Shown: positions 9,830-21,172 of the stretch, one piece after another
How the letters are laid out: every line of letters starts with the position of its first letter
How positions within the stretch are numbered: position 1 is the first letter of the stretch
Position numbers and translations under genes: made by a program
Assembly: GCA_019694955.1 (NCBI GenBank)
Contig: JAIBAX010000002.1
Coordinates: 1-64,000 of the forward strand
Length of the DNA stretch: 64,000 nucleotides
Direction: 5' to 3'
From: Chitinophagales bacterium
Lineage (GTDB): Bacteria; Bacteroidota; Bacteroidia; Chitinophagales; JADIYW01
The notes under the pieces: model-generated
The model's database searches: none
What the model was told of the DNA's origin: nothing
Seen by the model: the letters and a program-made list of their open reading frames with translations, nothing else

Positions 9830-12061
9830 ATGAGAAAATATTTATTATATCTATTTATTTTTTGTTGTGGCATTTCTCTAAAATCTCAGGAAGTATATCG
9901 CCCCTTTTATTATACACAAGTTTTTATCGGCGATAACCAATTAAAATCTCCTTGGGTAGGAGGGCTGAACAGCCCACTCATTCAGGGTGCCGATTTAAAT
10001 AGAGATGGTTTTAAAGACCTAGTCATTTATGAAAAAGTTGGACAACGCATACTCACTTTCTTAAATGATGGCTTAGACGGCGGACATTATACTTTTGCTC
10101 CGGAATATGCCACAAACATTCCTCCTATTACCGGATGGTTTATTTTGGAAGATGTAACCTGTGATGGCATTGAAGATTTCTTTACGGACACCATTCAGGC
10201 AGGCACATTCTCTTTTTTTAAAGGTGCATATGATGCAAATAATCATCTTATTTTTACGATAAAGCAAAGAACAATGCCCTATGAGAGTGCTTCTGGTATT
10301 TCAAATGTGTACTCAACAGTTATAGAAAAACCCACCCTCGATGACATCAATAATGATGGAGATGTAGATGTATTAAGCTTTAACGTAGACGCTACCAGAA
10401 TTACTTATTACGAAAACCAGCAGGTGGAAAAAGGTCTGCCTTGTGACACTTTGATTTTCAAGCGTTTGGATGATTGTTGGGGCAATATTAAAGAAACTGG
10501 TCTCTCCATACCCTTGGATTTAAGAGATACCTGCTTTAATAAACCCCCATTAAGAGAAATTGAAGCACAACCGAATTTGCACGCTGGTTCGGTAATGGAA
10601 ATATACGATGTAGATGGAAACGGTAGAAAAGATGTTCTCTTGGGGGATGTTATCCTACAAAATGTGAATTTTCTAAAAAATACCGGGACTCTTGATTATG
10701 CCTCCGTATTAGAGCAAGACACGGCATTTCCCTCCTATGATGTACCCGTTTCAATTAATTCCTTTGCAAATCCTTTTATCTTTGATTTTGATAATGACGG
10801 GAAAAACGACTTATTGGTCAGTCCATTTGAGGCAAATGGAGGAGAGAACTATAAAAATATTCTTTTTTATAAAAATATCAGCAATACTGCTGCTTTAGAT
10901 CTTCGGTTTCAGGCTCGAGATGTTATTGTCTCCGACATGATAGATATCGGCTCTGGAGCCATACCTGAATTTTTTGACTATAATGCGGATGGCAAATTAG
11001 ACATCATTCTTGGTAACGACGGGAGAAAAGAAGGAAACAACGACCCTGAATATCTCCTCAGTGTTTATGAAAACATTGGCACAAATACATATCCCTATTT
11101 TAAATTAGCACAAACAGACTATATGGGATTAAATGCCAATGGCCTACAAACACCTTCTGCTGCACCTGCATTTGCAGATTTGGATGGCGATGGCGACCAA
11201 GATGCCCTTATAGGCAGAGAAGATGGCAGGCTCATGTATTTTAAAAATTTGGCTGCAAGTGGCGGTGTTCCACAGTTTTCATTTGTACAGCTTTTAAAAG
11301 ACAATAGCAATAATGAAATTGACATACAACAAAATGCCATGCCAGAATTTGTAGATATTGATCGCAATGGAACGATGGACTTAATTCTTGGAGAAAGAAA
11401 CGGGAATTTAAATTATTATAAGAACATTGGAACGACCACTAATTTTAGCTTCACATTAGTGACAGATTCCTTGGGTAAAATAAAAGTGGGCGGTGGCGGA
11501 TTCAATCCGGGGTATAGTTATCCGGAGGTGGAAGATTATGATGGAGATAGTAAATGGGATATGCTCTTAGGAGATATTTATGGAAATGCCTTTTTTTATA
11601 GCAATATCGAGGACAATATGCAAGGACCTTGGACGCTTACTTCCGATACGCTTCTAAAAACAACCAAAGCAACTCGCTCAACGTTTGCAACGGCAGACCT
11701 TACAAATGATGGTAAATTGGAAATTTTAAAAGGGTATTACACTGGTGGACTGGAGATATTTTCACCAGCACCTCCACCCTATCAACCGGTAGGTATCAGA
11801 AACACCTTACAGCCAACTTTGGCTATACAAATATTTCCCAACCCAACTTCTGGACAATGCATGATTAGATTGCCAAAAAATATGGGTGAGCAAAATTATT
11901 TAGTTGAAATATATACACTCGAAGGAAAACAAGTATACAGCAAATCGTACAAAAACGATGAAAATATATCTATAAGCACTTCTCAATGGTCGTCAGGCAT
12001 TTATTTTATTAGATTGAGCAATGAAAAGAGTTATGGAATTGCTAAGATGGTGGTACAATAA
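9830..12061 (+). CDS. FG-GAP/VCBS-repeat surface protein with T9SS type A sorting domain
   Basis: This 743-residue exported protein has a signal peptide (about 1-19). About nine calcium-binding FG-GAP/VCBS-type repeats are visible, each with a D-x-[DN]-x-[DN]-G core (for example DLNRDGFKDLVI, DINNDGDVDVLS, DLDGDGDQDALIG). They suggest a beta-propeller adhesion or scaffold protein. The last 75 residues form a type IX secretion sorting domain (IFPNPTSGQ... SGIYFIRL), so it should be carried across the outer membrane and anchored or released. It follows tamL with a 1-bp gap. No enzymatic domain is seen. Confidence 0.87.
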   Translation: MRKYLLYLFIFCCGISLKSQEVYRPFYYTQVFIGDNQLKSPWVGGLNSPLIQGADLNRDGFKDLVIYEKVGQRILTFLNDGLDGGHYTFAPEYATNIPPITGWFILEDVTCDGIEDFFTDTIQAGTFSFFKGAYDANNHLIFTIKQRTMPYESASGISNVYSTVIEKPTLDDINNDGDVDVLSFNVDATRITYYENQQVEKGLPCDTLIFKRLDDCWGNIKETGLSIPLDLRDTCFNKPPLREIEAQPNLHAGSVMEIYDVDGNGRKDVLLGDVILQNVNFLKNTGTLDYASVLEQDTAFPSYDVPVSINSFANPFIFDFDNDGKNDLLVSPFEANGGENYKNILFYKNISNTAALDLRFQARDVIVSDMIDIGSGAIPEFFDYNADGKLDIILGNDGRKEGNNDPEYLLSVYENIGTNTYPYFKLAQTDYMGLNANGLQTPSAAPAFADLDGDGDQDALIGREDGRLMYFKNLAASGGVPQFSFVQLLKDNSNNEIDIQQNAMPEFVDIDRNGTMDLILGERNGNLNYYKNIGTTTNFSFTLVTDSLGKIKVGGGGFNPGYSYPEVEDYDGDSKWDMLLGDIYGNAFFYSNIEDNMQGPWTLTSDTLLKTTKATRSTFATADLTNDGKLEILKGYYTGGLEIFSPAPPPYQPVGIRNTLQPTLAIQIFPNPTSGQCMIRLPKNMGEQNYLVEIYTLEGKQVYSKSYKNDENISISTSQWSSGIYFIRLSNEKSYGIAKMVVQ

Positions 12062-12079
12062 ACCACAAAAGCCCATTTC

Positions 12080-12138
12080 TGTGTCTCATGTCGACATGAG
12101 AACACGAGAGGACTACTTTATAAATCATCTTGTTATTA
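12080..12138 (+). repeat. Dispersed hairpin repeat, copy A
   Basis: CTCATGTCGACATGAG is a perfect 16-bp palindrome framed by GTGT and ACAC. The following bases 12110-12138 are identical over 29 bp to 33125-33153. The element lies directly after the stop codon of the T9SS gene. Confidence 0.7.
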
Positions 12139-12230
12139 TTTGCTTTTGTGACTAGATAGGTTATCATGGAAATACTGGATTTGCGAATCGATATTATCAT
12201 AGAGGAATTTTATAACTAACCATAATAAAA

Positions 12231-12251
12231 AAGGCACTCAAAGAGTGCCTT
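12231..12251 (-). terminator. Terminator of tRNA-Cys
   Basis: On the minus strand, AAGGCACTC and GAGTGCCTT form a 9-bp stem with a 3-base loop, followed by a run of T. It begins right after the tRNA 3' end. Confidence 0.88.
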
Positions 12252-12253
12252 AG

Positions 12254-12324
12254 AGGTCGGTGGCGGATTCGAACCGCCGTACAAGGTTTTGCAGACCTCT
12301 GCCTAGCCACTCGGCCAACCGACC
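12254..12324 (-). tRNA. tRNA-Cys (anticodon GCA)
   Basis: The minus strand folds as a full cloverleaf. The acceptor stem is GGTCGGT/ACCGACC. The anticodon arm is GAGGT-CTGCAAA-ACCTT with anticodon GCA, and the T arm is GGCGG-TTCGAAT-CCGCC. CCA is not encoded, so the CCA-adding enzyme seen at 25.4-26.8 kb would be needed. The gene is about 71 bases with its own downstream terminator. Confidence 0.97.
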
Positions 12325-12473
12325 ATTTTTCTTATGAATGGACTGCAAAGTTACACTTTTTCAATTTTCTACCAAATCTAGCATAAAAATCTTTGTTATT
12401 ATTTTATAATTGAACATAAACATAGATTACGCAATAGAAGAAAACACGATCCAAAGAAATGTTAGACGGCTAT

Positions 12474-12540
12474 TTTTGTCAATAGTCAACGGTCAATAGT
12501 TGTCGGCAGTCCATCCCGATGAATGAATCGGGACTGAGGA
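12474..12540. repeat. Short-period intergenic repeat plus CCCGAT hairpin
   Basis: GTCAATAGTCAACGGTCAA shows imperfect 7-base periodicity. It is followed by CCCGATGAATGAATCGGG, a 6-bp-stem hairpin. There is no coding potential. Comparable low-complexity stretches lie near 37.5 and 43.8 kb. Confidence 0.5.
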
Positions 12541-12599
12541 AAAGGAAAAATTAATTTTTCTCATATAATGCGTAATTTAGACTTATTAAACTCGCTTAA

Positions 12600-13274
12600 T
12601 TATTGCGTGGAGGAAAACTTGGAAATGATGATACCGACAACGGCAGCCATGTAGAATTGTCCGGCCATTCCAAAGAAAGCGGTTACTAAGCGTGCCATAT
12701 CTGAAATAGGATATATGTCCCCAAAGCCAATGCTGGTGAGTGTAATAAAGCTAAAATAGGACATTTCGTTATATATAATAGCAACGTTTCCATAAGTAAT
12801 GCCATGAAATGACTGAGAAAAGTTCAATTCAATGAACAAATAGGAAAACAAGGCTATTAAACTGAGTAACATATACCCACAAAACGAACCTATAATTACA
12901 TTCACACGGACTTCTCGAGACTGAATTATTTGATACATCACCACACCAAAAATGAATGCGTAATAAATAATAAAGAAGATGGTGAGTGTTTGTATAAACC
13001 AAAATTTGGAAGAAAATAGCATGAAGGCAAATGGCATGAGTATGCTGACGGTGCCTAATACGTTGCGCACTGCTTTTAGTTTCCTATTGTGCTCATAGAA
13101 AATGCCAAAGCACGCAAAAGAAATGATGATCATATTGAAAGGCCAAACGAACTTAAGAAAGATTTCGTTGTCCGGGAAGAATATTTTATCAAACAATAGC
13201 AATAAGAGCGCAACTAGTAAGAATTCATACCTATATGCACCCAAATGGCGATGTATAGCGTTACTGTTTTTCAT
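12600..13274 (-). CDS. Potassium-channel-like ion channel protein
   Basis: This 224-residue membrane protein has about five to six hydrophobic helices. It ends in a pore module: pore helix and selectivity filter TLTSIGFGDIYP (filter residues 181-186, a variant of TVGYGD), then a final helix (about 196-219). This fits the voltage-gated-like/Ion_trans_2 channel superfamily. The tyrosine-to-phenylalanine change in GFGD is also seen in functional K+ channels. There is no cytoplasmic RCK/TrkA or cyclic-nucleotide domain, so the gating signal is unknown. It lies 35 bp downstream of the ammonium transporter gene. Confidence 0.83.
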   Translation of the reverse strand: MKNSNAIHRHLGAYRYEFLLVALLLLLFDKIFFPDNEIFLKFVWPFNMIIISFACFGIFYEHNRKLKAVRNVLGTVSILMPFAFMLFSSKFWFIQTLTIFFIIYYAFIFGVVMYQIIQSREVRVNVIIGSFCGYMLLSLIALFSYLFIELNFSQSFHGITYGNVAIIYNEMSYFSFITLTSIGFGDIYPISDMARLVTAFFGMAGQFYMAAVVGIIISKFSSTQ

Positions 13275-13309
13275 ACCTACAAAGATGATTCTTTTGCAAG
13301 AATATTGTA

Positions 13310-14623
13310 TTAGCTATCGAGCATTCTTTCGCCGTGTTGGCTGAGATCTAATCCCATGAGTTCTTCTTCCGGTGTTACGCGCATAGGTACTAACATATCC
13401 GTAATTTTATAAAATATCATGGATCCGCCAAAGGCAAAAACGCCTACGATAACCACCGTTGCGAGGTGTTTAAAAAAGGTTGGGTTATGGATGTCATAAA
13501 CAATTCCTACATTGGCGGCAAATACGCCGGTTAGTATGGTACCAACAATTCCACCCATACCATGGCAGGGGAATACGTCTAAAGTATCATCCAGTCCGGT
13601 TTTATTTTTAAGGTGAACGGCATAATATGAGATTATTGAGGAAATGAAGCCGATAAACATGGCCTGACCGACATTCACGTATCCGCAGGCTGGTGTAATC
13701 GCTACCAAACCTACTACGGCACCAATACATCCGCCCATTGCAGATGCTTTGTTTCCTCTGATGTTATCTAGGAACAACCATGTAAGCATGGCCGCTGCCG
13801 CAGCGGTATTTGTTGTTGCAAGCGACATCGCCGCTGTACCGTTTGCTGCCAATGCTGAACCTGCATTGAATCCAAACCAGCCAAACCAAAGTAGTCCTGT
13901 TCCAATAATTACCCTTGGAATATTAGAAGCTTCATGTGCATGATTGACATTGAGCATTACTTTTCTTTTTCCTAAGAAAATTGCTCCTGCTAATGCAGCA
14001 AATCCTGCCGACATGTGGACTACCGTTCCACCTGCAAAGTCTAGAACACCCCATTTTCTTAAAAGACCGTCCGGATGCCATGTCATATGTGCCAGCGGGG
14101 CATAAATAAACAATGAGAAAAGACAAATAAATAATAGATAGGAGGAGAATTTCACCCTTTCTGCAAAACTACCTGTAATCAATGCCGGTGTTATGATGGC
14201 AAATTTCAATTGAAACATAGCATATAAAACTAAAGGGATGGTGGGGGACAAGTCTTTATTGGTTTCGAAGCCCACATGGTTAAACATCAGGAATGTCCTT
14301 GGGTCGCCAATAATTCCGCCTATGCTTTCTCCAAAACAAAGACTAAATCCTACAAATACCCATAGAACGCTGATAACTCCTAAGCAGACTACACTCTGAA
14401 AAACTGTGGAGATAGCATTTTTCTTGCTCGCCATACCGCCATAAAAGAAGCCTAAGCCGGGTGTCATAATTAGCACCAAGGCAGAGGCAACGATTACCCA
14501 GCCAGTATCTGCACCATTTATTGGATCTCCTGAATTTAAAGAAGTTGTAGTAGAAGGAAGGAATAAGCCTAAGATACTTACTGCTGCTACTACTAAGAAT
14601 GAAACCCATGCCCTCGCTTTCAT
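13310..14623 (-). CDS. amt: Ammonium transporter (Amt/Rh family)
   Basis: This 437-residue protein has about 11-12 transmembrane helices and strong family signatures (DTGWVIVASALVLIMTPG near the start, FAGGTVVHMSAGFAALAG, FPCHGMGGIVGTILTGVFA). It conducts ammonium/ammonia into the cell. The N-terminal helix probably acts as a cleaved signal or first membrane segment. No glnB/glnK PII gene is adjacent, although such pairing is common, so its regulator must be elsewhere. The downstream neighbour is an ion channel, possibly co-transcribed. Confidence 0.95.
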   Translation of the reverse strand: MKARAWVSFLVVAAVSILGLFLPSTTTSLNSGDPINGADTGWVIVASALVLIMTPGLGFFYGGMASKKNAISTVFQSVVCLGVISVLWVFVGFSLCFGESIGGIIGDPRTFLMFNHVGFETNKDLSPTIPLVLYAMFQLKFAIITPALITGSFAERVKFSSYLLFICLFSLFIYAPLAHMTWHPDGLLRKWGVLDFAGGTVVHMSAGFAALAGAIFLGKRKVMLNVNHAHEASNIPRVIIGTGLLWFGWFGFNAGSALAANGTAAMSLATTNTAAAAAMLTWLFLDNIRGNKASAMGGCIGAVVGLVAITPACGYVNVGQAMFIGFISSIISYYAVHLKNKTGLDDTLDVFPCHGMGGIVGTILTGVFAANVGIVYDIHNPTFFKHLATVVIVGVFAFGGSMIFYKITDMLVPMRVTPEEELMGLDLSQHGERMLDS

Positions 14624-14771
14624 TTTAGTATTTTTTATATATGAATAATATTTCTTAATAAAATAAGATGGAGGTAAATTTATATATAAATAATCAAATA
14701 AAAATCGGCATGAATTGGGTTTTAATGATTTAATAAGATAAAATCCATTTTAAAATAATGGATGCTTCATT

Positions 14772-15335
14772 TTAATATCCAGTATTGGCTTCAAAAGGGG
14801 TGCCGCCGTCGAAAAGGATGCCTGTTTTTTCAGATACTTGTTTTCTGAGACAAATATTATTCACCTCTAAGTCGAAAATTCTTTTGCCCTCAATTTTAAA
14901 CCGAACTGCTGTAAGGTATTGATGAAATCCTTGAATGCCTGCGGCACCCGGATTGATGTGTAGATGTTGATTTTCAACGTCTTTCAATACTTTTAAAATA
15001 TGGGAATGCCCACAAACAAGGATGTCAACGGGGTGTTTTTTAAGCAAATCTATAATCCTCTTTTGATATTTCCCGGGATATCCTGCGATATGTGTAATAA
15101 ATACTTTTACTTCTTCGATTTGGAAAAAGAGGTTAAGTGGGTAGCGTTCTCTCACGGATTTTCCGTCAATATTACCATATACGGCCTTTAGGGGCTTAAA
15201 ATCGGCTAATTTCTCTGCCACTTGAATATTGCCGATATCTCCGCCGTGCCAAATTTCGTCACAATCTTTGAAAAAATCAAAAATGGCATGCGGCAAAAAG
15301 GAATGCGTATCGGAAAGAAGACCAATTTTTTTCAA
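14772..15335 (-). CDS. YfcE/MJ0936-type metallophosphoesterase
   Basis: This predicted phosphodiesterase of about 187 residues shows the metal-binding blocks in order: SDTHS (residues 8-12), HGGDIGN, GNIDG, and VCGHSH with a later HINPG. Homologues hydrolyse phosphodiester bonds with Mn2+ or Ni2+; the natural substrate is unknown. The family usually begins M-K-I-G-L-L-S-D-T-H. For that reason I place the start at the TTG at 15335 and treat the in-frame upstream extension to 15425 as untranslated. The last about 20 residues (ILFDGGTPFEANTGY) are a tail beyond the usual domain end. Confidence 0.8.
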   Translation of the reverse strand: MKKIGLLSDTHSFLPHAIFDFFKDCDEIWHGGDIGNIQVAEKLADFKPLKAVYGNIDGKSVRERYPLNLFFQIEEVKVFITHIAGYPGKYQKRIIDLLKKHPVDILVCGHSHILKVLKDVENQHLHINPGAAGIQGFHQYLTAVRFKIEGKRIFDLEVNNICLRKQVSEKTGILFDGGTPFEANTGY

Positions 15336-15565
15336 TAGTAATTTTTCCCAAAAGTACGGTTTGGTTGTCAAGAATGAAAACTTTTTGTTAAGGTTCGAGG
15401 AAACCAAACCTACTGAAGGCTTCAATGGCCTGTTCTACTTAAACATTGGAACGTAGCATCTCTATGGTATCACTATGTACACAAAGGAGATCCAAAGGTT
15501 CACCAAGAATTTGAAGTGGTAGTCGTTTACAGATAGTCGCATTTTGCAAAACGCGGTAAGCTGTA

Positions 15566-17278
15566 CTAAAATCCCAGTTCCTTCTTCATCATGTCCATCA
15601 GTTTTTGGATATGTGCTTCTGAGAAATCGAATGGCACTCCTGCTACTGCATAGGTTTCCGGCAATGGTTTTGTATAACCTAATGCAAGTGCTTGTTTGTA
15701 TTGAGCAATGGTTGCTTCCTTGTTTTCTCTGAAATTCATCCACATGCCTAAAGCGCCTAATTGTGCGATGCCATATTCAATATAGTAAAAAGGTACTTCG
15801 AAGATATGCAGTTGTTTTTGCCATGTATAGCGCATGGTTTCTTCATATCCGGACCAGTCCATTACTTTTGTGCCGAAACTTGAAAAAATTTCCATCCATG
15901 CCGCATTCCTTTCCTCGACAGTATGTCCTTCATGTGTATAAATCCAATGTTGGAATTTGTCTACGATGGCAATCCAAGGAAGCATGGATACAATTTTTTC
16001 CAATTGTTCCATTTTTGCTTTGTTAAAATCGTTTTCATTGGGATAGAAGGTTTTCCATTCTTCCAACGTAAAGAGTTCCATACTCATGGAGGCTAGTTCT
16101 GCAATTTCTGAGGAGATTTCTTTTTCGAAGTCAAACTTCAAGTCTCGCATCAGAAATGAATGAACGGCATGTCCACCTTCATGAACCATGGTGACGACAT
16201 CACGCTGTGTTCCGGAAGCATTCATAAAGATAAATGGGACGCCAATTTCCGGCAGGGTCATATTATACCCTCCCGGGCTTTTTCCTTTTCTACTGGATAG
16301 GTCAAGATGACCCATTGTATCCATTGTTGCCAGACACCAAGCAAAATAATCATCCACATTTTGTAGTACATGGATGGTTTTTTCTACCAAATCTTTATCA
16401 TCGGTAAATGGCGATAGTGCATTTTCATCAGGAAGGGGTGCATCAGCGTCATAGGGACGATAGCTATCGTAACCTAGTTTCTTTTTGTTTCTTTCTTGTA
16501 TGAGTTTTGCAACGGGAACGACTTGATTCTTAATGGCTTCGTGAAATGCTTCACAAGCCTCCACACCATAGTCGAACCGACCGAGTGCTTTTAATTTATA
16601 GTCGCGATAATTTTCAAACCCGGCATTTTTTGCAATTTTGGAACGAAGGACTAATAATTCGTCGAATAAATTATCGAGGATGTCTTTGTCTTGCAGTCTT
16701 CTTTCGGCTATTTTATCAAAAACGGTTTTTCTGAGCGCTCTATCATCACTTTGCAATAGTTTTGCCGCTTGATATAGTGTTAACTCTTGTCCTTCGTGTT
16801 CGATGGTCATTCTACCAATGATGACACCGTATTCTTGTTCCTTCAAGTTCATTTCTGTCAGCAAAGGAATATTTTCTTCTTTGAAGAGCTCGATGCTATT
16901 TTCAAGGTGCTTGACATATATGTTAAGCCCTTTCGCTTCTAAGGCTTCCAATAATCCTGTGGCAACGACCAACTTGTCTAATTCGTTGTTGGCGACCATC
17001 ATTTGCGGTGCTATTTTTTCCACGAAATATTCGTATGCTTCTGCAAACGCTTTGTTTTCTGTGTCACAGGATTGACGGATATACCTCCAGCGGTACTCGT
17101 CTTCTATAGCTGCTGTCAATTCACTTCTATTGGCCATCCATTGAAGCAAGGCATCTATTTCTGTAACTTGTGCCGCTTTTAATGTGTTGAAATAGGGTTC
17201 AATGGCTTCCCATGTGTTGACGACGAGGTCTTCGGGAATAAAATTCCGAGTGGGTCTTTTTAAGGCTTCTATTTTCAT
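15566..17278 (-). CDS. M3 family oligoendopeptidase (PepF-like)
   Basis: This cytoplasmic zinc metallopeptidase of about 570 residues would degrade short peptides. The zinc site HEGGHAVHS (HExxH) lies near residue 365, with a downstream glutamate region (EIAELASMSMELF) supplying the third ligand. Length and the N-terminal helical oligopeptidase domain are typical of M3 oligoendopeptidases. The start is ATG 17278 (ATG 17287 is also possible). It follows the DUF5606 gene with essentially no gap, so the two are likely an operon. Confidence 0.9.
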   Translation of the reverse strand: MKIEALKRPTRNFIPEDLVVNTWEAIEPYFNTLKAAQVTEIDALLQWMANRSELTAAIEDEYRWRYIRQSCDTENKAFAEAYEYFVEKIAPQMMVANNELDKLVVATGLLEALEAKGLNIYVKHLENSIELFKEENIPLLTEMNLKEQEYGVIIGRMTIEHEGQELTLYQAAKLLQSDDRALRKTVFDKIAERRLQDKDILDNLFDELLVLRSKIAKNAGFENYRDYKLKALGRFDYGVEACEAFHEAIKNQVVPVAKLIQERNKKKLGYDSYRPYDADAPLPDENALSPFTDDKDLVEKTIHVLQNVDDYFAWCLATMDTMGHLDLSSRKGKSPGGYNMTLPEIGVPFIFMNASGTQRDVVTMVHEGGHAVHSFLMRDLKFDFEKEISSEIAELASMSMELFTLEEWKTFYPNENDFNKAKMEQLEKIVSMLPWIAIVDKFQHWIYTHEGHTVEERNAAWMEIFSSFGTKVMDWSGYEETMRYTWQKQLHIFEVPFYYIEYGIAQLGALGMWMNFRENKEATIAQYKQALALGYTKPLPETYAVAGVPFDFSEAHIQKLMDMMKKELGF

Positions 17279-17279
17279 G

Positions 17280-17705
17280 TTATTCATTTTCTATAGATTC
17301 TTCTGAAGGCTTTTCTTCCGGCTTTACAATTACGCCGGATGGTTCCAATAATTGGTACCATTTAATGAGTTTCTTTATATCGGAAATCTGTACTTTATCC
17401 CTGTCGAAGTCGGGAAGGATTTGTGCGAGGTATCCTCTGAGTTTCTCGGGATCGCTGTTGGGTTCAACTGGTGGGTTGGTTTCTTGTTGATTTTTCATTT
17501 CCAACATGACATCTAACAATGGTGTGGAGTCTTCTTCTGTGTAGATGGAGATGTTTTCAAGTGGTGAAAACAGGTGAATTCTATTGGAGTAGAACTTTTT
17601 GTTTTCGCCGTCCATATCGGCTAAAATCAATCCATCATTGCGTTGTGCAATAATTCTTTTTAATCCGGCCATTCCACTAACGGCAACAATTTCTTTAAAG
17701 GTCAT
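17280..17705 (-). CDS. DUF5606 family protein
   Basis: This 141-residue conserved Bacteroidota protein opens with MTFKEIVAVSGMAGLKRII, the type of N-terminus seen in DUF5606. A predicted small beta domain (about 1-70) and an acidic, charged C-terminal tail (PEEKPSEESIENE) follow. There is no signal peptide, so it is probably cytoplasmic. Its function is unknown. It is translationally coupled to the downstream oligoendopeptidase gene. Confidence 0.72.
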   Translation of the reverse strand: MTFKEIVAVSGMAGLKRIIAQRNDGLILADMDGENKKFYSNRIHLFSPLENISIYTEEDSTPLLDVMLEMKNQQETNPPVEPNSDPEKLRGYLAQILPDFDRDKVQISDIKKLIKWYQLLEPSGVIVKPEEKPSEESIENE

Positions 17706-17813
17706 AAACTAAAATTAGGGGGACAAAGGTATGTTTTTTTCATGATTTCAAATGTTAAAAATGCATCTTGTGTAAGGGATTGGAGCGTTACCTTGTATAA
17801 GCGGAAAGCCCGA

Positions 17814-17839
17814 CCCTGCCGACAATTTTGTTGGCAGGG
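17814..17839. promoter_or_regulatory. 26-bp imperfect palindrome upstream of uvrB
   Basis: CCCTGCCGACAA and TTGTTGGCAGGG pair over 12 positions with one G-T wobble and almost no loop. It lies between divergent genes, about 80 bp before the uvrB promoter. It could be an operator or a transcript hairpin. No T-run follows, so it is not a standard terminator. Confidence 0.4.
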
Positions 17840-17916
17840 ATACACCCTGAAAAATCTTTTCTGCTTTGTGCGATTTCTGGAAGTGAATATTTCATTCAAA
17901 TATGGGTGAAATGCTT

Positions 17917-17924
17917 TATTTTTG
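17917..17924 (+). promoter_or_regulatory. -7 promoter box of uvrB
   Basis: TATTTTTG fits TAnnTTTG and ends 9 bases before the ATG at 17934. The in-frame TTG at 17922 overlaps the box and cannot be the start. The transcript would have almost no leader. Confidence 0.6.
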
Positions 17925-17933
17925 AACACTGTC

Positions 17934-19976
<2,043 letters not shown>

Positions 19977-20056
19977 TATTTCAATATAATGATTCGTTCT
20001 TTATTGTCAATACGTTGTAGAAGAAATGCTTGATGACCTGCATTTGTTTTAAAATG

Positions 20057-20087
20057 GTCAGTTCCTCAAAAATTATGAGGAACTGAC
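20057..20087. terminator. Stable hairpin between convergent genes
   Basis: GTCAGTTCCTCA and TGAGGAACTGAC form a perfect 12-bp stem with a 7-base loop, between uvrB (+) and the convergent lipoprotein gene. There is no T-run on either side, so it is a likely but non-canonical bidirectional terminator or mRNA 3' stabiliser. Confidence 0.55.
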
Positions 20088-20100
20088 AATGACATCCATT

Positions 20101-21072
20101 TTAGAGGTTTTCAAGTGCTTGGTTGATGGCATTTAGGGTGGTGGGATTTAAGTCTATTGTGATGTTTCCGTTTGGCGTGATGGTAATATCTTTAAAGCTT
20201 GAATAGTATTGGTCATCTTTTTTGCCGATGGCGACGATGGTTACTTGCAAACCGACCGGAATATTTGCTCCAACAAAGGCTGATTGATTGTAATAGGCTG
20301 ACATAACGGAATGTATATCTCTGAATACCACAAACACGTTACAGTTTGATTGGTCGAAACCGCCAGTTGTTTCAATTTCAAAATTGGTATAATCGTTATT
20401 GTCATAGAAATTATCAAAGTTTATCCAACCAAAACCCTCTAAAGGAAAGTAAAAATATCCTCCGGAAGAGTCAATAATAGAGTCAAATGACGTGTCGTTG
20501 AAGATCGGAGGAATAACCGTAGAGTCTAATGGTTGCCAAACAATTATGCTATCTGTTGGGTCGGGAGTAGAGTCGTTTGGAATGGAATCTCCTCTAAACA
20601 CCATCGTGCTGTTTTCATTGGTAAAGTTGGGAACATAAATATCTATTTGATTTCCGGGTTTAATCTTGAGGGATTCTCCGTTTTGGGTAGCATTGATGTA
20701 AAATTCTCCTTGCGAAATCAAAAGTCTGCCATTGGACATGGTGGGGATATTGGATTTTACCATATCTCCTTTGTCAAAGACCTCTTTGAGTTCAATTTTT
20801 ACATTTCCTGTTACGGGGCTTCCATCTTGGTGTTGTAAGATGTTTGGAAGAATAGTAATAACGGTGCCTTTCTTCCCGATAACTGAAGAATAGCTTGCGG
20901 CATCGACGGTAAAGTGTTCGCTTTTTGTCTGATTTTCAGCGAAGAATTTTTTCATGGTGAATTCTTTCTGCGCAGTAAAAATTTCTTCCCGTTTGCAGGC
21001 AAACATGGAGATTAAGCCCAATAATACAAGGGCTAAATTTAATTTTCTGAGATTCATTGCTTTGTTGTTCAT
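20101..21072 (-). CDS. Predicted lipoprotein of unknown function
   Basis: This protein of about 320 residues carries a lipoprotein signal ending ISMFAC, with the lipidated cysteine near residue 26 (or 21 from the inner ATG at 21057). The next residues are KREE, a charged segment that fits surface-exposed lipoproteins of Bacteroidota. The mature part is beta-rich. Its first domain (about 55-160: GTVITILPNILQHQDGSPVTGNVKIELKE) looks like the extracellular ZU5-like/beta-sandwich domains of such lipoproteins. A Pro/Asp/Ser-rich linker (DSIPNDSTPDPTDS) follows. I cannot assign a function. Confidence 0.65.
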   Translation of the reverse strand: MNNKAMNLRKLNLALVLLGLISMFACKREEIFTAQKEFTMKKFFAENQTKSEHFTVDAASYSSVIGKKGTVITILPNILQHQDGSPVTGNVKIELKEVFDKGDMVKSNIPTMSNGRLLISQGEFYINATQNGESLKIKPGNQIDIYVPNFTNENSTMVFRGDSIPNDSTPDPTDSIIVWQPLDSTVIPPIFNDTSFDSIIDSSGGYFYFPLEGFGWINFDNFYDNNDYTNFEIETTGGFDQSNCNVFVVFRDIHSVMSAYYNQSAFVGANIPVGLQVTIVAIGKKDDQYYSSFKDITITPNGNITIDLNPTTLNAINQALENL

Positions 21073-21172
21073 TGTTAAAAAATTTTATGGTTTAGAAATC
21101 AATTTATTTTTTTAAGGCATACTTCTCTCTCTCCAATTTTTCAATTGGCTCATTATCAATAACTTGCGTTTT

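Noticed and set aside
12180-12330. Integration site of a genomic island at tRNA-Cys
   Set aside because: No integrase and no direct repeat of the tRNA 3' end are visible in the window.
15462-15743. 93-codon minus-strand ORF behind the M3 peptidase
   Set aside because: Overlaps the 3' end of the M3 peptidase gene in another frame and has no family features.
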